From Pycnococcus provasolii (lineage: Eukaryota > Chlorophyta > Pseudoscourfieldiophyceae > Pseudoscourfieldiales > Pycnococcaceae): DNA of 64,000 bases. The DNA lies in contig OW568889.1 of the NCBI GenBank assembly GCA_938743325.2, forward strand, positions 310,001 through 374,000, written 5' to 3'. The notes under the pieces are model-generated. The model was not told the origin of the DNA. It did not search any database and was given only the letters and a program-made list of their open reading frames with translations. Each line of letters starts with the position of its first letter. The first letter of the stretch is position 1. This document shows, piece after piece, positions 1-8,836 of this stretch. Made by a program: the position numbers and the translations under genes.

Positions 1-430
1 CATGATCTTCCAGATGCTGACAAACACGTCGGCATTCGCGCCGAGAAGGAGTGGTCCGGCGTACGAAAGTCAGGTGTACCGCAACGTGCTCGACGGATCT
101 CGTGCGGCAATGGGTCGACACCTCAGCGTGCAAGCGCGAGGCATTGTCGACGCTCTGCTCGTTGTTGACGAGAATAAGCGACTTGGCCATGTCAGCGGCA
201 TCCAAGACGTGAAAGAGCATGGTTGGTTCTGGCGCATTTCGTGGGCAGATTTGGAAGCTCGCCGCCTTCCTCCACCAGCTACGGTCATACCTGGAGAATC
301 GAATTTCGACTTTTTCGAGGATGACAACTTGGATTGGAGGCCAGGTTGCGACTCTGGTGGCAAGACGGTGGTGACTGCAGCAGCACGTGCCGACGACGAC
401 GTTGAGTGCTCGTGGGACTCGGAGTTTTAA
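1..430 (+). CDS. AGC-family protein kinase, C-terminal part only (partial at window edge)
   Basis: Only the last ~142 codons are in the window; the gene begins to the left. The segment LLVVDENKRLGHVSGIQDVK followed by HGWFWRISW, then PPPATVIPG and SNFDFFEDD, is the end of the kinase C-lobe plus the AGC-kinase C-tail as found in PKA and PKG. The protein ends in an aromatic residue (WDSEF), as PKA ends in FxxF. Such kinases phosphorylate Ser/Thr in response to cyclic nucleotides or PDK1. Which AGC branch this is cannot be decided without the N-lobe and any cyclic-nucleotide-binding domain. The ATG at position 2 is internal and is not the gene start. Confidence 0.75.
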   Translation, partial: MIFQMLTNTSAFAPRRSGPAYESQVYRNVLDGSRAAMGRHLSVQARGIVDALLVVDENKRLGHVSGIQDVKEHGWFWRISWADLEARRLPPPATVIPGESNFDFFEDDNLDWRPGCDSGGKTVVTAAARADDDVECSWDSEF

Positions 431-1061
431 GAAGGCATAAGTTTATGCATGCCGGTATTGTGGTTGACGAAAACTTGAATGAGGTAGTGGGGTAGGGTAA
501 TAAATTTTCATTTCAGGGGCTGGGTTCGGGATGACTTAATTTTTTGTGTAAATCCCAAGGTATTATGATTTGCACGCGCGAAATATCGCTCTAGTGGTAT
601 TATCACCTGAGTGTTTTCTTAAAGTATATCACTTCATTTTACCCAACAAAAACAATTCAAGATGTACAGTAGTCGCAGAAACGCGTCGGCTTTTGTTGGC
701 GAGCTCGAGCAAACGGCTGGCTTGGTGCGTCACTTGACGTGCGTTTCGTACAGTAATTCCCAAAGTTCTCCTAACCTTACATAGTTCTTACATACCCGTA
801 TCATCAGACGCAAAGCGAGCTGTCGAAAACCTTTTCATAACAGGTAAAGGTATGTAGCAAGACGTGTGACGTGTGTATGTATCCGAGTTGTACCCCACCA
901 TCCTATCCTCCTAAAAAAGTGGGATTTGCTATCCGGATTGTCGCCCTAAAATAATTTTATGGGTCTGGATTCTCACTTTCGGGGATTGGTTTTCTTTGAG
1001 CCTGGGGAGAATAGGGGGTGAGAATTTGCCGGGTGCCGATCAGTTTTGGGATCGCGATAAT
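431..1061. other. Intergenic spacer, AT-richer than the genes
   Basis: The spacer separates the kinase stop from the next ATG on the same strand. It presumably holds a 3' UTR and the promoter of the next gene. I see no RNA gene, repeat or long reading frame in it. Confidence 0.5.
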
Positions 1062-3662
1062 ATGCGCGATGATGCCGGTGCGTCGTCCGCCTTGCCTCGG
1101 ACTGTGCGTCTCCTGTGCCTGCACGGTCGATGTCAGTGCGCGTCCGTCTTCTGTCATAGGCTCGAGTACCTCACTCGTCGACTCAACCGCTTCGCATCCA
1201 TGAGGTTCGTTGACGCACCGCACATCCTCGCCGATGACGATGAAGGGAAACGCGCGTGGGTGTGCAATGCGACGAATGACAGAGAGGAGGTGTACCGTGC
1301 CATCGCATATCTCGAAGAACACTTAGCACAAACGAACGCGCCGTCCTTCGACGGTGTGCTCGGATTCTCAGAAGGCGCGTCGCTCGCCGTCGCAATCCTG
1401 CACGTCGTGCAACACAATCCCTCCAAGTTCCCCTTGCTCGCGACGAGACTGCGATTCGCCGTCGTCGCTGGTGGCGCTTCCAAGTACCTCGAGCGAGTCA
1501 AGCACGATAACGACGACGGTAAGATGCTGAGCTTGCCAAGTCTGCACTTTGGAGGAGAGGCGGACGAGGCTGTGCCAATAGCAACCTCAAGAGAACTTGC
1601 GGTGAAAGTTGGAGGTGAGTTTGTCGCACACAAACAGTCGCACGTCTTTCCCGTCAAGAGAGCTGAGGTTGACCGCATCGTTGACTTCATCGTCAATCAA
1701 GGCGATCAAAATCACAAGGCGATGGATGCCGTGGCGAAGAGAGGCTTACAAAATACAGCCGCCGACGACGTGGAACTGCTGGAAGAATTCGACGCACTTA
1801 CGGCAATCTTCGCCGAAGACGTTGAAGTGCACGCAGGTGACAACGTTTTTCCACCCGTCGTACGCGTGCGTCTCAAATCGGACGACTCGTCAGCCTTCCT
1901 TCGTGCAGAGATTCCTTGTGACTATCCAACAGCTCCGCCACGTCTTGACGTCGAAGGACCGTCTGCTGGACCTGCTTTTTGCAATCGCATCCTAGGTGTG
2001 CTCAACAATGAGCTGCGCGATCTCCCCGGCATTCCATGCCTATTTCAGCTGGCAAGCGTCGCACGCGAAGCAGCGTTGGAAGAGGGAGCTGACGATGACA
2101 TGGCGTCGCCAGCATCGGCACCTGCGCCATCTATCGACGGGGTGCACGATCCATCCTCCATCGACGACGACAATGAAATTGGCGATGATCGCGATGATGG
2201 CGACGACCTCTTCGCTAATCCTGCACTCCTCTCGGAGACGCTGACTGACCAAGAGGAGGATGCAATGGCGCGTGAGGCTCTCGAGCGCGCCGCTGCGGCA
2301 TTTTCCACGAACCCGCCTTCGGAATTCTACGCGCGAGGCAATTCTGGTGGACGATGCGACTTCACCGTTGGTCTTGTAGGCAAACCATCTGCGGGCAAAT
2401 CAACATTTTTCAACGCGGCTACAGAGCCGACGAGCGAAGCAGAGGAGGCGAAGGTTGCAGCATATCCCTTCACCACGATTGATCCGAACATCGGCGTGGG
2501 TCAATGTGCCCTTCGCACATCGCTGGATATCAGTAGTAGCAGGAGCAGCTCGATCCCAAACGAAGGCGCGAGTGCGGGTGTGCCACGGCTTGCGGTGCCC
2601 TCAAAAAGATTCCATGGAAGGCCTATGCCCGTGATCATAAAGGATGTCGCAGGCCTCGTTCCTGGTGCATGCAAGGGCAAGGGTAAGGGAAACCAGTTTC
2701 TGAACGACTTGTGTGACGCACATGCTCTGATTGTTGTCATCGATGCGTCGGGAACTGCCACGAACGACGGCGTGTCTGTCGGTTCAGATGAGAGTGCGAG
2801 CAATCCCTCGGAAGACATCAAGTGGCTGCTGGTTGAGGTGCACATGTGGATCTACGGCAATCTGCTGGCGAAATGGGCGACGATATGTCGCAGGCTACGT
2901 CACAGACCTCACGACGACAAATTTCTTCTCTGCTTTACTGGTTACGGCTGCTCGGGCGATCTCGTCAAGGCGGCATTGCTTCGAGCGGGAATGCCTCGTT
3001 GGCCAAAGGCGGCTGAACAACTTCCATCGTGGACAGCTCGCGATCTTCACGCGGTGGTGGCGCAGGTGGTGCATCTCCGATTTCCAATCGTCGCGGCGTG
3101 CAACAAGTGCGATATCGCAAGCGCATCCACACACCTCGCGGCGCTCCGCGAGGATCCTTCGCTGCACTATCCAACTATTCCGTGCTGCGCACTCGAGGAA
3201 TGGACAGCCGTGAAGTCTAAGAGTGGCGGCGTGAATGCAGCACATCGCCAGTTTGGCGTCGAGGCGTTCGGCGTTCGCGCGGCGCTCTCTACCGCAGTGA
3301 GCCTTCGAGAACCGACTATCATTTTCGTCGTTTCCGATCACGATACGCAGCACGCCGCCGGCGCACCAACTCCGGCGAGTCGATGTCCGCCACAAGCTCC
3401 TGACGGCTCGCCTTGGCTTGGTTCGGCGGTAATGTTGATTCCTGGAACGACGACGGAGGATGCATTCAAGGCGTGCTGCCGTCCACCTTACAACTTTTTG
3501 GACGGCGAGCTCGTGAGAGCTGAGGAGAGTACGAGCGACGGCAAGAGGCGTGTCATGGCACGCGACGAGATTCTTCGGAACGGTTCCGTGATACGCTTTG
3601 CGAGCACGAAGAAGAGCCGCTGGCAGCAGCAGCAGCAGCATCGACAGACAATGGCTGAGTAG
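1062..3662 (+). CDS. FSH1-type serine hydrolase / RWD / YGR210-like (OBG-YchF) GTPase / TGS fusion protein
   Basis: 866 aa from the first in-frame ATG. Four modules are visible. (1) Residues ~14-225: an alpha/beta hydrolase of the FSH1 family, with LCLHG near the start, the nucleophile elbow GFSEGAS (~102), GEADEAVP (acid) and SHVFP (His). (2) Residues ~233-341: an RWD domain, LLEEFDALTAIF and YPTAPP. (3) Residues ~433-690: an OBG/YchF-superfamily GTPase with P-loop GLVGKPSAGKST, switch-region YPFTTIDPN, G3 DVAGLVPGA plus GKGKGNQFLNDL, and G4 NKCD. These features fit the Ygr210 branch better than OLA1. (4) Residues ~785-853: a C-terminal TGS domain. A short Gln run and an acidic linker (~345-385) lie outside the domains. 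All key catalytic and nucleotide-binding residues I can check are present. The domain calls are strong; what the fusion does is unknown. Confidence 0.85.
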   Translation: MRDDAGASSALPRTVRLLCLHGRCQCASVFCHRLEYLTRRLNRFASMRFVDAPHILADDDEGKRAWVCNATNDREEVYRAIAYLEEHLAQTNAPSFDGVLGFSEGASLAVAILHVVQHNPSKFPLLATRLRFAVVAGGASKYLERVKHDNDDGKMLSLPSLHFGGEADEAVPIATSRELAVKVGGEFVAHKQSHVFPVKRAEVDRIVDFIVNQGDQNHKAMDAVAKRGLQNTAADDVELLEEFDALTAIFAEDVEVHAGDNVFPPVVRVRLKSDDSSAFLRAEIPCDYPTAPPRLDVEGPSAGPAFCNRILGVLNNELRDLPGIPCLFQLASVAREAALEEGADDDMASPASAPAPSIDGVHDPSSIDDDNEIGDDRDDGDDLFANPALLSETLTDQEEDAMAREALERAAAAFSTNPPSEFYARGNSGGRCDFTVGLVGKPSAGKSTFFNAATEPTSEAEEAKVAAYPFTTIDPNIGVGQCALRTSLDISSSRSSSIPNEGASAGVPRLAVPSKRFHGRPMPVIIKDVAGLVPGACKGKGKGNQFLNDLCDAHALIVVIDASGTATNDGVSVGSDESASNPSEDIKWLLVEVHMWIYGNLLAKWATICRRLRHRPHDDKFLLCFTGYGCSGDLVKAALLRAGMPRWPKAAEQLPSWTARDLHAVVAQVVHLRFPIVAACNKCDIASASTHLAALREDPSLHYPTIPCCALEEWTAVKSKSGGVNAAHRQFGVEAFGVRAALSTAVSLREPTIIFVVSDHDTQHAAGAPTPASRCPPQAPDGSPWLGSAVMLIPGTTTEDAFKACCRPPYNFLDGELVRAEESTSDGKRRVMARDEILRNGSVIRFASTKKSRWQQQQQHRQTMAE

Positions 3663-3736
3663 TACCCGACCTAGACCTGTACTGTACTGTACTGTATGTA
3701 TAAAACGTGTGTTACTACTATAACTATAAAAATATT
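3663..3736. other. 74-bp convergent 3' spacer with TACTG repeat
   Basis: A very short gap between two convergent genes. It contains about three direct repeats of ACTGT near 3678-3696. The same TACTGTA word recurs near 4815-4880. Any 3' UTRs must overlap. Confidence 0.4.
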
Positions 3737-4693
3737 TTATTGGTTAAATGAACAGAGTGCGTCGCGCGTGGATTCCACGACTGTGAAGAGTGCGGCGTTG
3801 GCGGGGAAAGCTCTCGCGACTGCTGGCACCCATCCTTTGAAAAACGCACGCAGTCCACCCTCGCGGTAGACGTTTTGTGCAGCCTGAAAGATGCCCATCG
3901 TCGTTGAGGTGCCGGCGCATCGTGCCGCCTGGATTCTGGTTTTTATGGCGTCCACGGGCATCACAGCGGTCCAATAGACGGCTCCTGCACACCCTCCACC
4001 GACGACGACTCCCGTCTCTTCCGAGTTCGTCATTTGTCTCACCAAGCTTTTGAGTTCCTCGTAGGAGACGAAGAAGAGTGCGTTTCCAGGAACTTCGCGC
4101 AATAGCATGGCTGCGAAACCGCGGTAGAGTCCGAGCGGTCCTTCCGCGTTCACGATGGCGCGCAGCGTGTTGAACGGCCCAACGTCTTTGTTTCCGTTTT
4201 GCAGTTTTCTTGTCTGCAGCGTCGTTTTGACGAGTTCCGCGGGTGTTGTGACGGCGGTGATCATCGTTCCGCTCACCGCCCCTGCGCACGCGTTGACGAC
4301 GAACGGTTTGTTGTCGGTTCCGTCCATGCGTCTTCTCATTTCCGCGTACACGGACATGTTGATGCACACGTCGAGCGGATATGCGACGATGGGTCCGGCG
4401 ACACCTCTCCAGAGTCCTCGCGGTCCTTCGCGTTGGAGTATGTGTGAGAGGACAGCAGGGAAGGATGCGTTGGGTGTGACTTGCGCACGCGTCTTGACGA
4501 CGTCGAAGGGCATGCCAACGATGACGTTGGAGACACCCCCTGCGAGTCCTGACATGGCGTCGATCATAAACGACGACCTTTGGAAAGAACCAGAACCAGA
4601 CGACCTTGAACCTGAGTTATAACCACCACCTGAGGTAACATGAGCGTCCGCGGCCATGTTGACATGCGAAAGTTGAACACTGGAATGATTCAT
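3737..4693 (-). CDS. Mitochondrial carrier family protein (SLC25; carnitine/ornithine-type branch)
   Basis: 318 aa from the ATG at 4693; the upstream in-frame extension to 4723 begins with GTG. Three ~100-residue repeats each carry a mitochondrial carrier signature: PFDVVKTR, PAELVKT and PVDAIKTR. Further family features are GLWRG, GLYRGF, GNALFFVSYE and FFKGWVPAVARAFPANAA. The pattern PGNALFF plus ARAFPANAA resembles carriers for carnitine/acylcarnitine, ornithine and basic amino acids (SLC25A20/15/29). It should sit in the mitochondrial inner membrane and exchange a metabolite; the substrate cannot be fixed by eye. The N-terminal ~40 residues are low complexity (Ser/Gly). The second signature ends KTTLQ, so its basic residue is less canonical. 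Confidence 0.85.
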   Translation of the reverse strand: MNHSSVQLSHVNMAADAHVTSGGGYNSGSRSSGSGSFQRSSFMIDAMSGLAGGVSNVIVGMPFDVVKTRAQVTPNASFPAVLSHILQREGPRGLWRGVAGPIVAYPLDVCINMSVYAEMRRRMDGTDNKPFVVNACAGAVSGTMITAVTTPAELVKTTLQTRKLQNGNKDVGPFNTLRAIVNAEGPLGLYRGFAAMLLREVPGNALFFVSYEELKSLVRQMTNSEETGVVVGGGCAGAVYWTAVMPVDAIKTRIQAARCAGTSTTMGIFQAAQNVYREGGLRAFFKGWVPAVARAFPANAALFTVVESTRDALCSFNQ

Positions 4694-4880
4694 TCGGATG
4701 AAAAAAAAGCCGCCGTGATTCACTCACGTGACCGCGTTTTCCAATTGGATGAAACCAAACCGAGCCGAGGGAAGGTCACGTGATGGATCCCAATGTGCGT
4801 ATGTGAAAAATAAATACTGTACTGTACCAGTGGGAAAGGTGAAGTTTTATGTACTGTAGAGCGATAATACAGTACTGTAG

Positions 4881-4980
4881 GTGATCTGGTGATGGGCGAA
4901 TAATGGGTGATGGCGATGTGATGGCGATGTGATGGGCGATTGGGCGATGTGATGGGCGATGTGATGGGCGTTGGGATGGG
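4881..4980. repeat. Degenerate GATGGGCGATGT minisatellite
   Basis: Repeated GATGG(G)CGATGT units of about 10-13 bp with slight variation fill the interval. No coding signal accompanies them. Confidence 0.75.
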
Positions 4981-5104
4981 CCTATAATTAGTCTATGAAA
5001 AAGGAATGTGCGGATGAATTTCAACGTGTGCAAAGACAAAAGTGGTCACTCACACACCTATACATCATCAGGCAGTCCGGGCTGCCGGGTGCGAGCAAAG
5101 CACA

Positions 5105-5310
5105 ACTGATCCACACATTCACACATTCCCTGGCATTCCCATGCAACACAGGCGCACACAACTACCCTTATGATAACTCGTTCACATTCAGCACAGGCGC
5201 ACACTCGTTCCCATTCACACACACGCACGCCGACCATTCCCATTCCATTCACTCACACGCACGCAGACCATTCACTCACACATTCCCATTCACACGCACA
5301 CCCACCCAGA
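5105..5310. repeat. CACATTC / ACACGC-rich simple repeat
   Basis: An irregular CA-rich low-complexity tract with recurrent CATTCAC and CACACGCAC words upstream of PPL1. Confidence 0.6.
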
Positions 5311-5705
5311 GAGAGAGAACACACTTCTGTTGTGATCCGAACCGGTATCCCCCATGCATGTGATCGGGGTGATTAGGTCATTTGTCAGTTTTTGCACCAG
5401 GTTTTTGGGGGACCCAGGTAAGGTTAGTAAACCCTCCGTGGGAGTGCTCTGGGAGATCTCTGCTCTTGCACCAGTCCTTGTGCATCCAACCTTTTCAGGG
5501 ATAATTCCTTACTCAGGTTCGTTTGTCGGAAGGAGTGGGGATCCTTCGTTGTCGCCCTTGCCCTGGGGAATGTGTGTTCTTGGCCTTATGATTCGGGGTT
5601 TCTCCAAGACTATGCTAGAATTTGTGGTTCACAAAGAAATCCACCTCTTATCTCTTTGTTGTTTTTCACCCTGTTCATATTTGGATCCAAAACACACATA
5701 ATATA

Positions 5706-6461
5706 ATGTCCGTCGCCAACTGTGCTGCCAATGTCCGTGGTGGTGGTGTTGCAAGAAGGTGCCCTGCCTCTGGTGTTGTGCGTGCGTCTGCCTCTCATAA
5801 CAACGGGACTTCCTCTGTTGCAGCCCATGGTCATTCTCAGCAGGTCTCCTTGGTGAGGTCTGGATCCATGGATCGTCGCACCATGAGCATCATGCTTTCC
5901 AGCGTGCCCCTGTCCATTTCCAGCCTCGTCACGCCAGCGGCAGCCTTCGCGAAGACGCCGTCAGGATTCACCGTCAAGAAAGACCTACAGGACGGATACG
6001 AGTTCCTGTACCCGTTCGGGTGGACGGAAGTCGAAGTGCAGGGACAGGATACCGTCTACAAGGACGTCATCGAGCCGCTCGAGTCCGTGAGCGTCAACGT
6101 CATACCCACACAGACGGAACGACTCAGCGACATAGGAAGCCCCGAGGACGTCGGAAAGCAACTGCTCTCCAAGGTGCTCACGTCGCCGTCGCAAAGCCCG
6201 AAACTCGTCGGCGCAGGCGTGCGCCAGGACAAGGATGGAAACGACTACTACACAATCGAGTACCTCACCAAGGCGCCCAACTACATCAGGCACGGACTCA
6301 CGGTGATCGCCATCAAAAACGGAAAGTTCTTCATCTGCAACACCGGATCAAACGAAAAGCGATGGGACGCCATGAAGGATAAGCTGAAGGTTGTCGTCAA
6401 CAGCTTCACGCTCGTGCCGGCACTCTCAGGGGCGGTGGGCGCGACCATCCCAACCTTCTAA
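5706..6461 (+). CDS. PPL1: PsbP-like protein 1 (PPL1), thylakoid lumen
   Basis: 251 aa from the ATG at 5706. The N-terminal ~55 residues are rich in Ser, Ala and Arg (stroma-targeting). Then comes MDRRTMSIML, a hydrophobic stretch and AAAFA: a twin-arginine (Tat) lumen-targeting signal with cleavage expected near residue 80. The mature part is a PsbP/CyanoP domain: DGYEFLYPFGW, EVQGQDTVYKDVIEPLESVSV, then YIRHGLTVIAIKNGKF, ending KLKVVVNSF. These blocks match land-plant PPL1 more than PsbP itself. Plant PPL1 is linked to photosystem II repair and to the ancestral CyanoP. The domain and targeting are seen; the PSII-repair role is taken from plants. Confidence 0.88.
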   Translation: MSVANCAANVRGGGVARRCPASGVVRASASHNNGTSSVAAHGHSQQVSLVRSGSMDRRTMSIMLSSVPLSISSLVTPAAAFAKTPSGFTVKKDLQDGYEFLYPFGWTEVEVQGQDTVYKDVIEPLESVSVNVIPTQTERLSDIGSPEDVGKQLLSKVLTSPSQSPKLVGAGVRQDKDGNDYYTIEYLTKAPNYIRHGLTVIAIKNGKFFICNTGSNEKRWDAMKDKLKVVVNSFTLVPALSGAVGATIPTF

Positions 6462-6890
6462 AAAAAACTCGCAGCGAGCGATGTTTTTGTTTTTAGAGAC
6501 AACGACAACAACAAAAATTAAAAACAGTTTGTTACGCATGCAAAACTAAAAAAATAAAAAGAAACTTTGCTTCTTGTTGTCGAGCGTCGTAGGCAAGCTT
6601 CGAAGCACTGTCCATAGCATCCTGCTGTGCGTGCGATGCTCAAGCTTGCCGTGCGATGGTCGCTACCGCAGGTGAAATAGGCTCCTGCGACGATATGGCA
6701 GCGTTTACTCTCGTTCGCGAATGATGATAAGACTCCACGAGCCACGTCGCGTCGTTTGTTGTCACAAACGCCATCGCACTCGACGTCTTTCCTATTGCGC
6801 TCTTGGACCGTGATGCGTGGAACTACTCTCGTCGCTCTTTCGTAATTTTTATACATCATTTTCCTTTTCATTTACTGCCTTTGAACAACG
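6462..6890. other. Convergent 3' spacer (429 bp)
   Basis: The spacer separates the PPL1 stop from the MAPK stop; the two genes face each other. It is AT-richer and includes A/T runs suited to 3' ends. A 117-codon minus-strand frame (6518-6871) begins with ATG but lies only ~20 bp after the MAPK stop and has no recognisable domain. Confidence 0.45.
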
Positions 6891-8048
6891 CTATGACTCC
6901 ATAGCCGTCGCGCCGTAGCCTCCGCCAGCTGCTGCTGGAGCACCACCTTGCGACGGGTGGTACATCTCCATCTCCTCGTACACGCGGTTCCGCAGCGCAC
7001 TCTCCCTCAAGTCCTCGTCCTCGAAGTCAAAGGCAAATGGCGCGGGAGCCACAGGCTCGCACTCGTCGTCGTGCAAGCTTGCCAAGTAAGGGTGGCGCAG
7101 CGCCTCCTCGACGCCAATCCGCTTGTCTGGGCAGAAGCGCAGCATCTTGTCGAGCAGGTCAAGCGCGAGGCGGTTCGCCTTCGGGTACATCGTGTCCCAT
7201 GGAACCGCCTCCTGGTGCGGCAGCGATCGGATGTAAGCGCGCGCCTTGTGGCTCTGTATGAAGCCGAGGTCCTGCTCCGCCGGCGTGCCGAGCTGCTGCA
7301 GGATGATCGTCAGCTGGTGGATGTAGTCCTTGCCGGGGAAGAGCGGCTTGCGCCCGAGCAGCTCGGCGAAGATGCACCCGACGCTCCACACGTCGATCGC
7401 GCCGCTGTACTCCTCGCAGCTGAGCAGCAGCTCGGGCGCGCGGTACCACCTCGTCACGACGTACTCAGTCATGAACCCTCGGTCGGAGCTCGTGCGCGCG
7501 AGGCCAAAGTCGCAGATCTTCAGGTCGCACGACGCGTTGAGCAGCAGGTTGGACGGCTTCAGGTCGCGGTGAAGGACGTTCGCGCTGTGCACGTACTTCA
7601 GGCCGCGAAGCACTTGGTAAATGAAGTACTGGCAGTGGTCGTCCGTCAAGTCCTGCGGGCTGCGTATGATCTGGTGCAAGTCTGTGTCCATGAGCTCGTA
7701 CACGAGGTAGACGTCGTGGAAGAGGTCCCTGCTCGGCGGCCTCAGGATGTCTCTCACCGCGATGATGTTCTCGTGCTTGAGATACCTCAGCAGCGTGATT
7801 TCGCGCAGTGTTCGTCGCGAGTCTGTGACGTTCTCGAACGCGTTGGTTATTTTTTTGATGGCCACCTTCTCTCCGCTTAGGGCGTTTTTTGCGGAGCACA
7901 CGACGCCGTACGCGCCCTTGCCGATAGGCTTGATGGGCGTGTAGTGGTTGTCGATCTCGAAGAGCGTTCGCCACAGCAGCCAGATGGACTTTCCAGGGTG
8001 TCCTCCCTCCTTTTTCACGGGTATGTTGCTGTTCGATCCGCTCGACAT
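6891..8048 (-). CDS. ERK-type mitogen-activated protein kinase (TEY activation loop)
   Basis: 385 aa from the ATG at 8048; the 33 upstream in-frame codons start with TTG. Kinase landmarks are [12 protein letters not shown] (Gly loop), VAIKKI (VAIK lysine), [12 protein letters not shown] (catalytic loop) and DFGLAR. The activation loop reads [15 protein letters not shown], so the dual phosphorylation motif is TEY, as in ERK and in plant TEY MAPKs. The CMGC-type insert and C-terminal extension are present, and the length is normal for a MAPK. It acts at the bottom of a MAPKKK-MAPKK-MAPK cascade. The N-terminal ~35 residues are variable. The gene reads towards PPL1 and diverges from the BBS10-like gene. 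Confidence 0.95.
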   Translation of the reverse strand: MSSGSNSNIPVKKEGGHPGKSIWLLWRTLFEIDNHYTPIKPIGKGAYGVVCSAKNALSGEKVAIKKITNAFENVTDSRRTLREITLLRYLKHENIIAVRDILRPPSRDLFHDVYLVYELMDTDLHQIIRSPQDLTDDHCQYFIYQVLRGLKYVHSANVLHRDLKPSNLLLNASCDLKICDFGLARTSSDRGFMTEYVVTRWYRAPELLLSCEEYSGAIDVWSVGCIFAELLGRKPLFPGKDYIHQLTIILQQLGTPAEQDLGFIQSHKARAYIRSLPHQEAVPWDTMYPKANRLALDLLDKMLRFCPDKRIGVEEALRHPYLASLHDDECEPVAPAPFAFDFEDEDLRESALRNRVYEEMEMYHPSQGGAPAAAGGGYGATAMES

Positions 8049-8380
8049 GACGACTCGCGGCTGTATCAGCGACGTATCAGCGATATCAGTGGAGGCTGGA
8101 GGTACACGGGGAGGTGGTGTGCGCACGTCAACGAAGTGGCGCGGCAAGCTGCTGTGTAAACGAAGTGCAGCGAAGCAAAGTGCAGCGCAGCGAAGCGTAT
8201 CTCAAAACGAAAATCAAGAAAGCGAAGAAGAAGAAAGCGAAGAAGAAGAAAAGCGTATGCAAGACGATGCAGTCGACTCTTGAAAGCAACACACAGACAC
8301 AGACACAAATATGAATCTGAATCTGAATCTGAATGACGAGCTGAACACTGACTACTGAGCCGTGAAATAATGAATGAACA

Positions 8381-8416
8381 CGCACGCACACACACACACA
8401 CACGCACACACACACT
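8381..8416. repeat. CA/CACG microsatellite
   Basis: A run of CA dinucleotides with a few CACG interruptions. Confidence 0.85.
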
Positions 8417-8610
8417 CACGTGTTGATTGGTGCGATTGAACTGGGCCAATGCAACTCTGTGAAGAACTTTGTCAGGTCTTGAAGGTTTGGTGGAGTTCAC
8501 GCGGCCGCTGTTACAGTACGATACTCAACGCTGTTCCGTAAAGTTAACAGCTGAACCCTCTGAGAAGTCCGCGGAACCCTAGCGGCATGCGGTGATGCGG
8601 TGATGCGGCA

Positions 8611-8745
8611 CGCGACAACAACGGCGATGCAAGGCGACGCCGTCTGCGAACTCCGCGCGACAACAACGGCGATGCAAGGCGACGCCGTCTGCGAACTCCG
8701 CGCGACAACAACGGCGATGCAAGGCGACGCCGTCTGCGAACTCGA
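8611..8745. repeat. 45-bp tandem repeat, three near-identical copies
   Basis: Copies begin at 8611, 8656 and 8701 with CGCGACAACAACGGCGATGC and continue through CGTCTGCGAACTC. The period is exactly 45 bp. The array ends about 90 bp before the ATG at 8837, so it is probably in the 5' UTR or promoter. Because 45 is a multiple of three it is open in some frames, but nothing suggests translation. Confidence 0.9.
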
Positions 8746-8836
8746 CGCGCGACAACGGCGCTTTTAGGCGCGGCCTGCTTCGTCGCCCGTATGCTTTCGT
8801 GACTCCCGCCATATCATTCTTGTCTTCCTGGGCCCC

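Larger units (their letters stand above)
4694..5705. other. Divergent promoter region with two low-complexity repeats
   Basis: About 1 kb between the divergent carrier and PPL1 genes. It holds a GATGGGCGATGT-type minisatellite (4881-4980) and a CACATTC/CACACG-rich stretch (~5105-5310). I see no convincing gene. A short plus-strand reading frame at 5354-5701 has no recognisable features and abuts the PPL1 start. Confidence 0.5.
8049..8836. other. Divergent promoter region rich in simple repeats
   Basis: 788 bp between the divergent MAPK and BBS10-like genes. It holds a GAA-rich tract (~8215-8262), an ATCTGA triplet run (~8313-8333), a CA microsatellite (8381-8416) and a 45-bp tandem repeat (8611-8745). 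No gene is seen. Confidence 0.6.

Noticed and set aside
6518-6871. 117-codon minus-strand frame with several Cys
   Set aside because: It begins only ~20 bp after the MAPK stop on the same strand, leaving no room for UTR and promoter, and lacks homology by eye.
6948-7880. 310-codon plus-strand frame opposite the MAPK
   Set aside because: Antisense to a conserved kinase, with no recognisable domain; GC-rich codon bias opens it.
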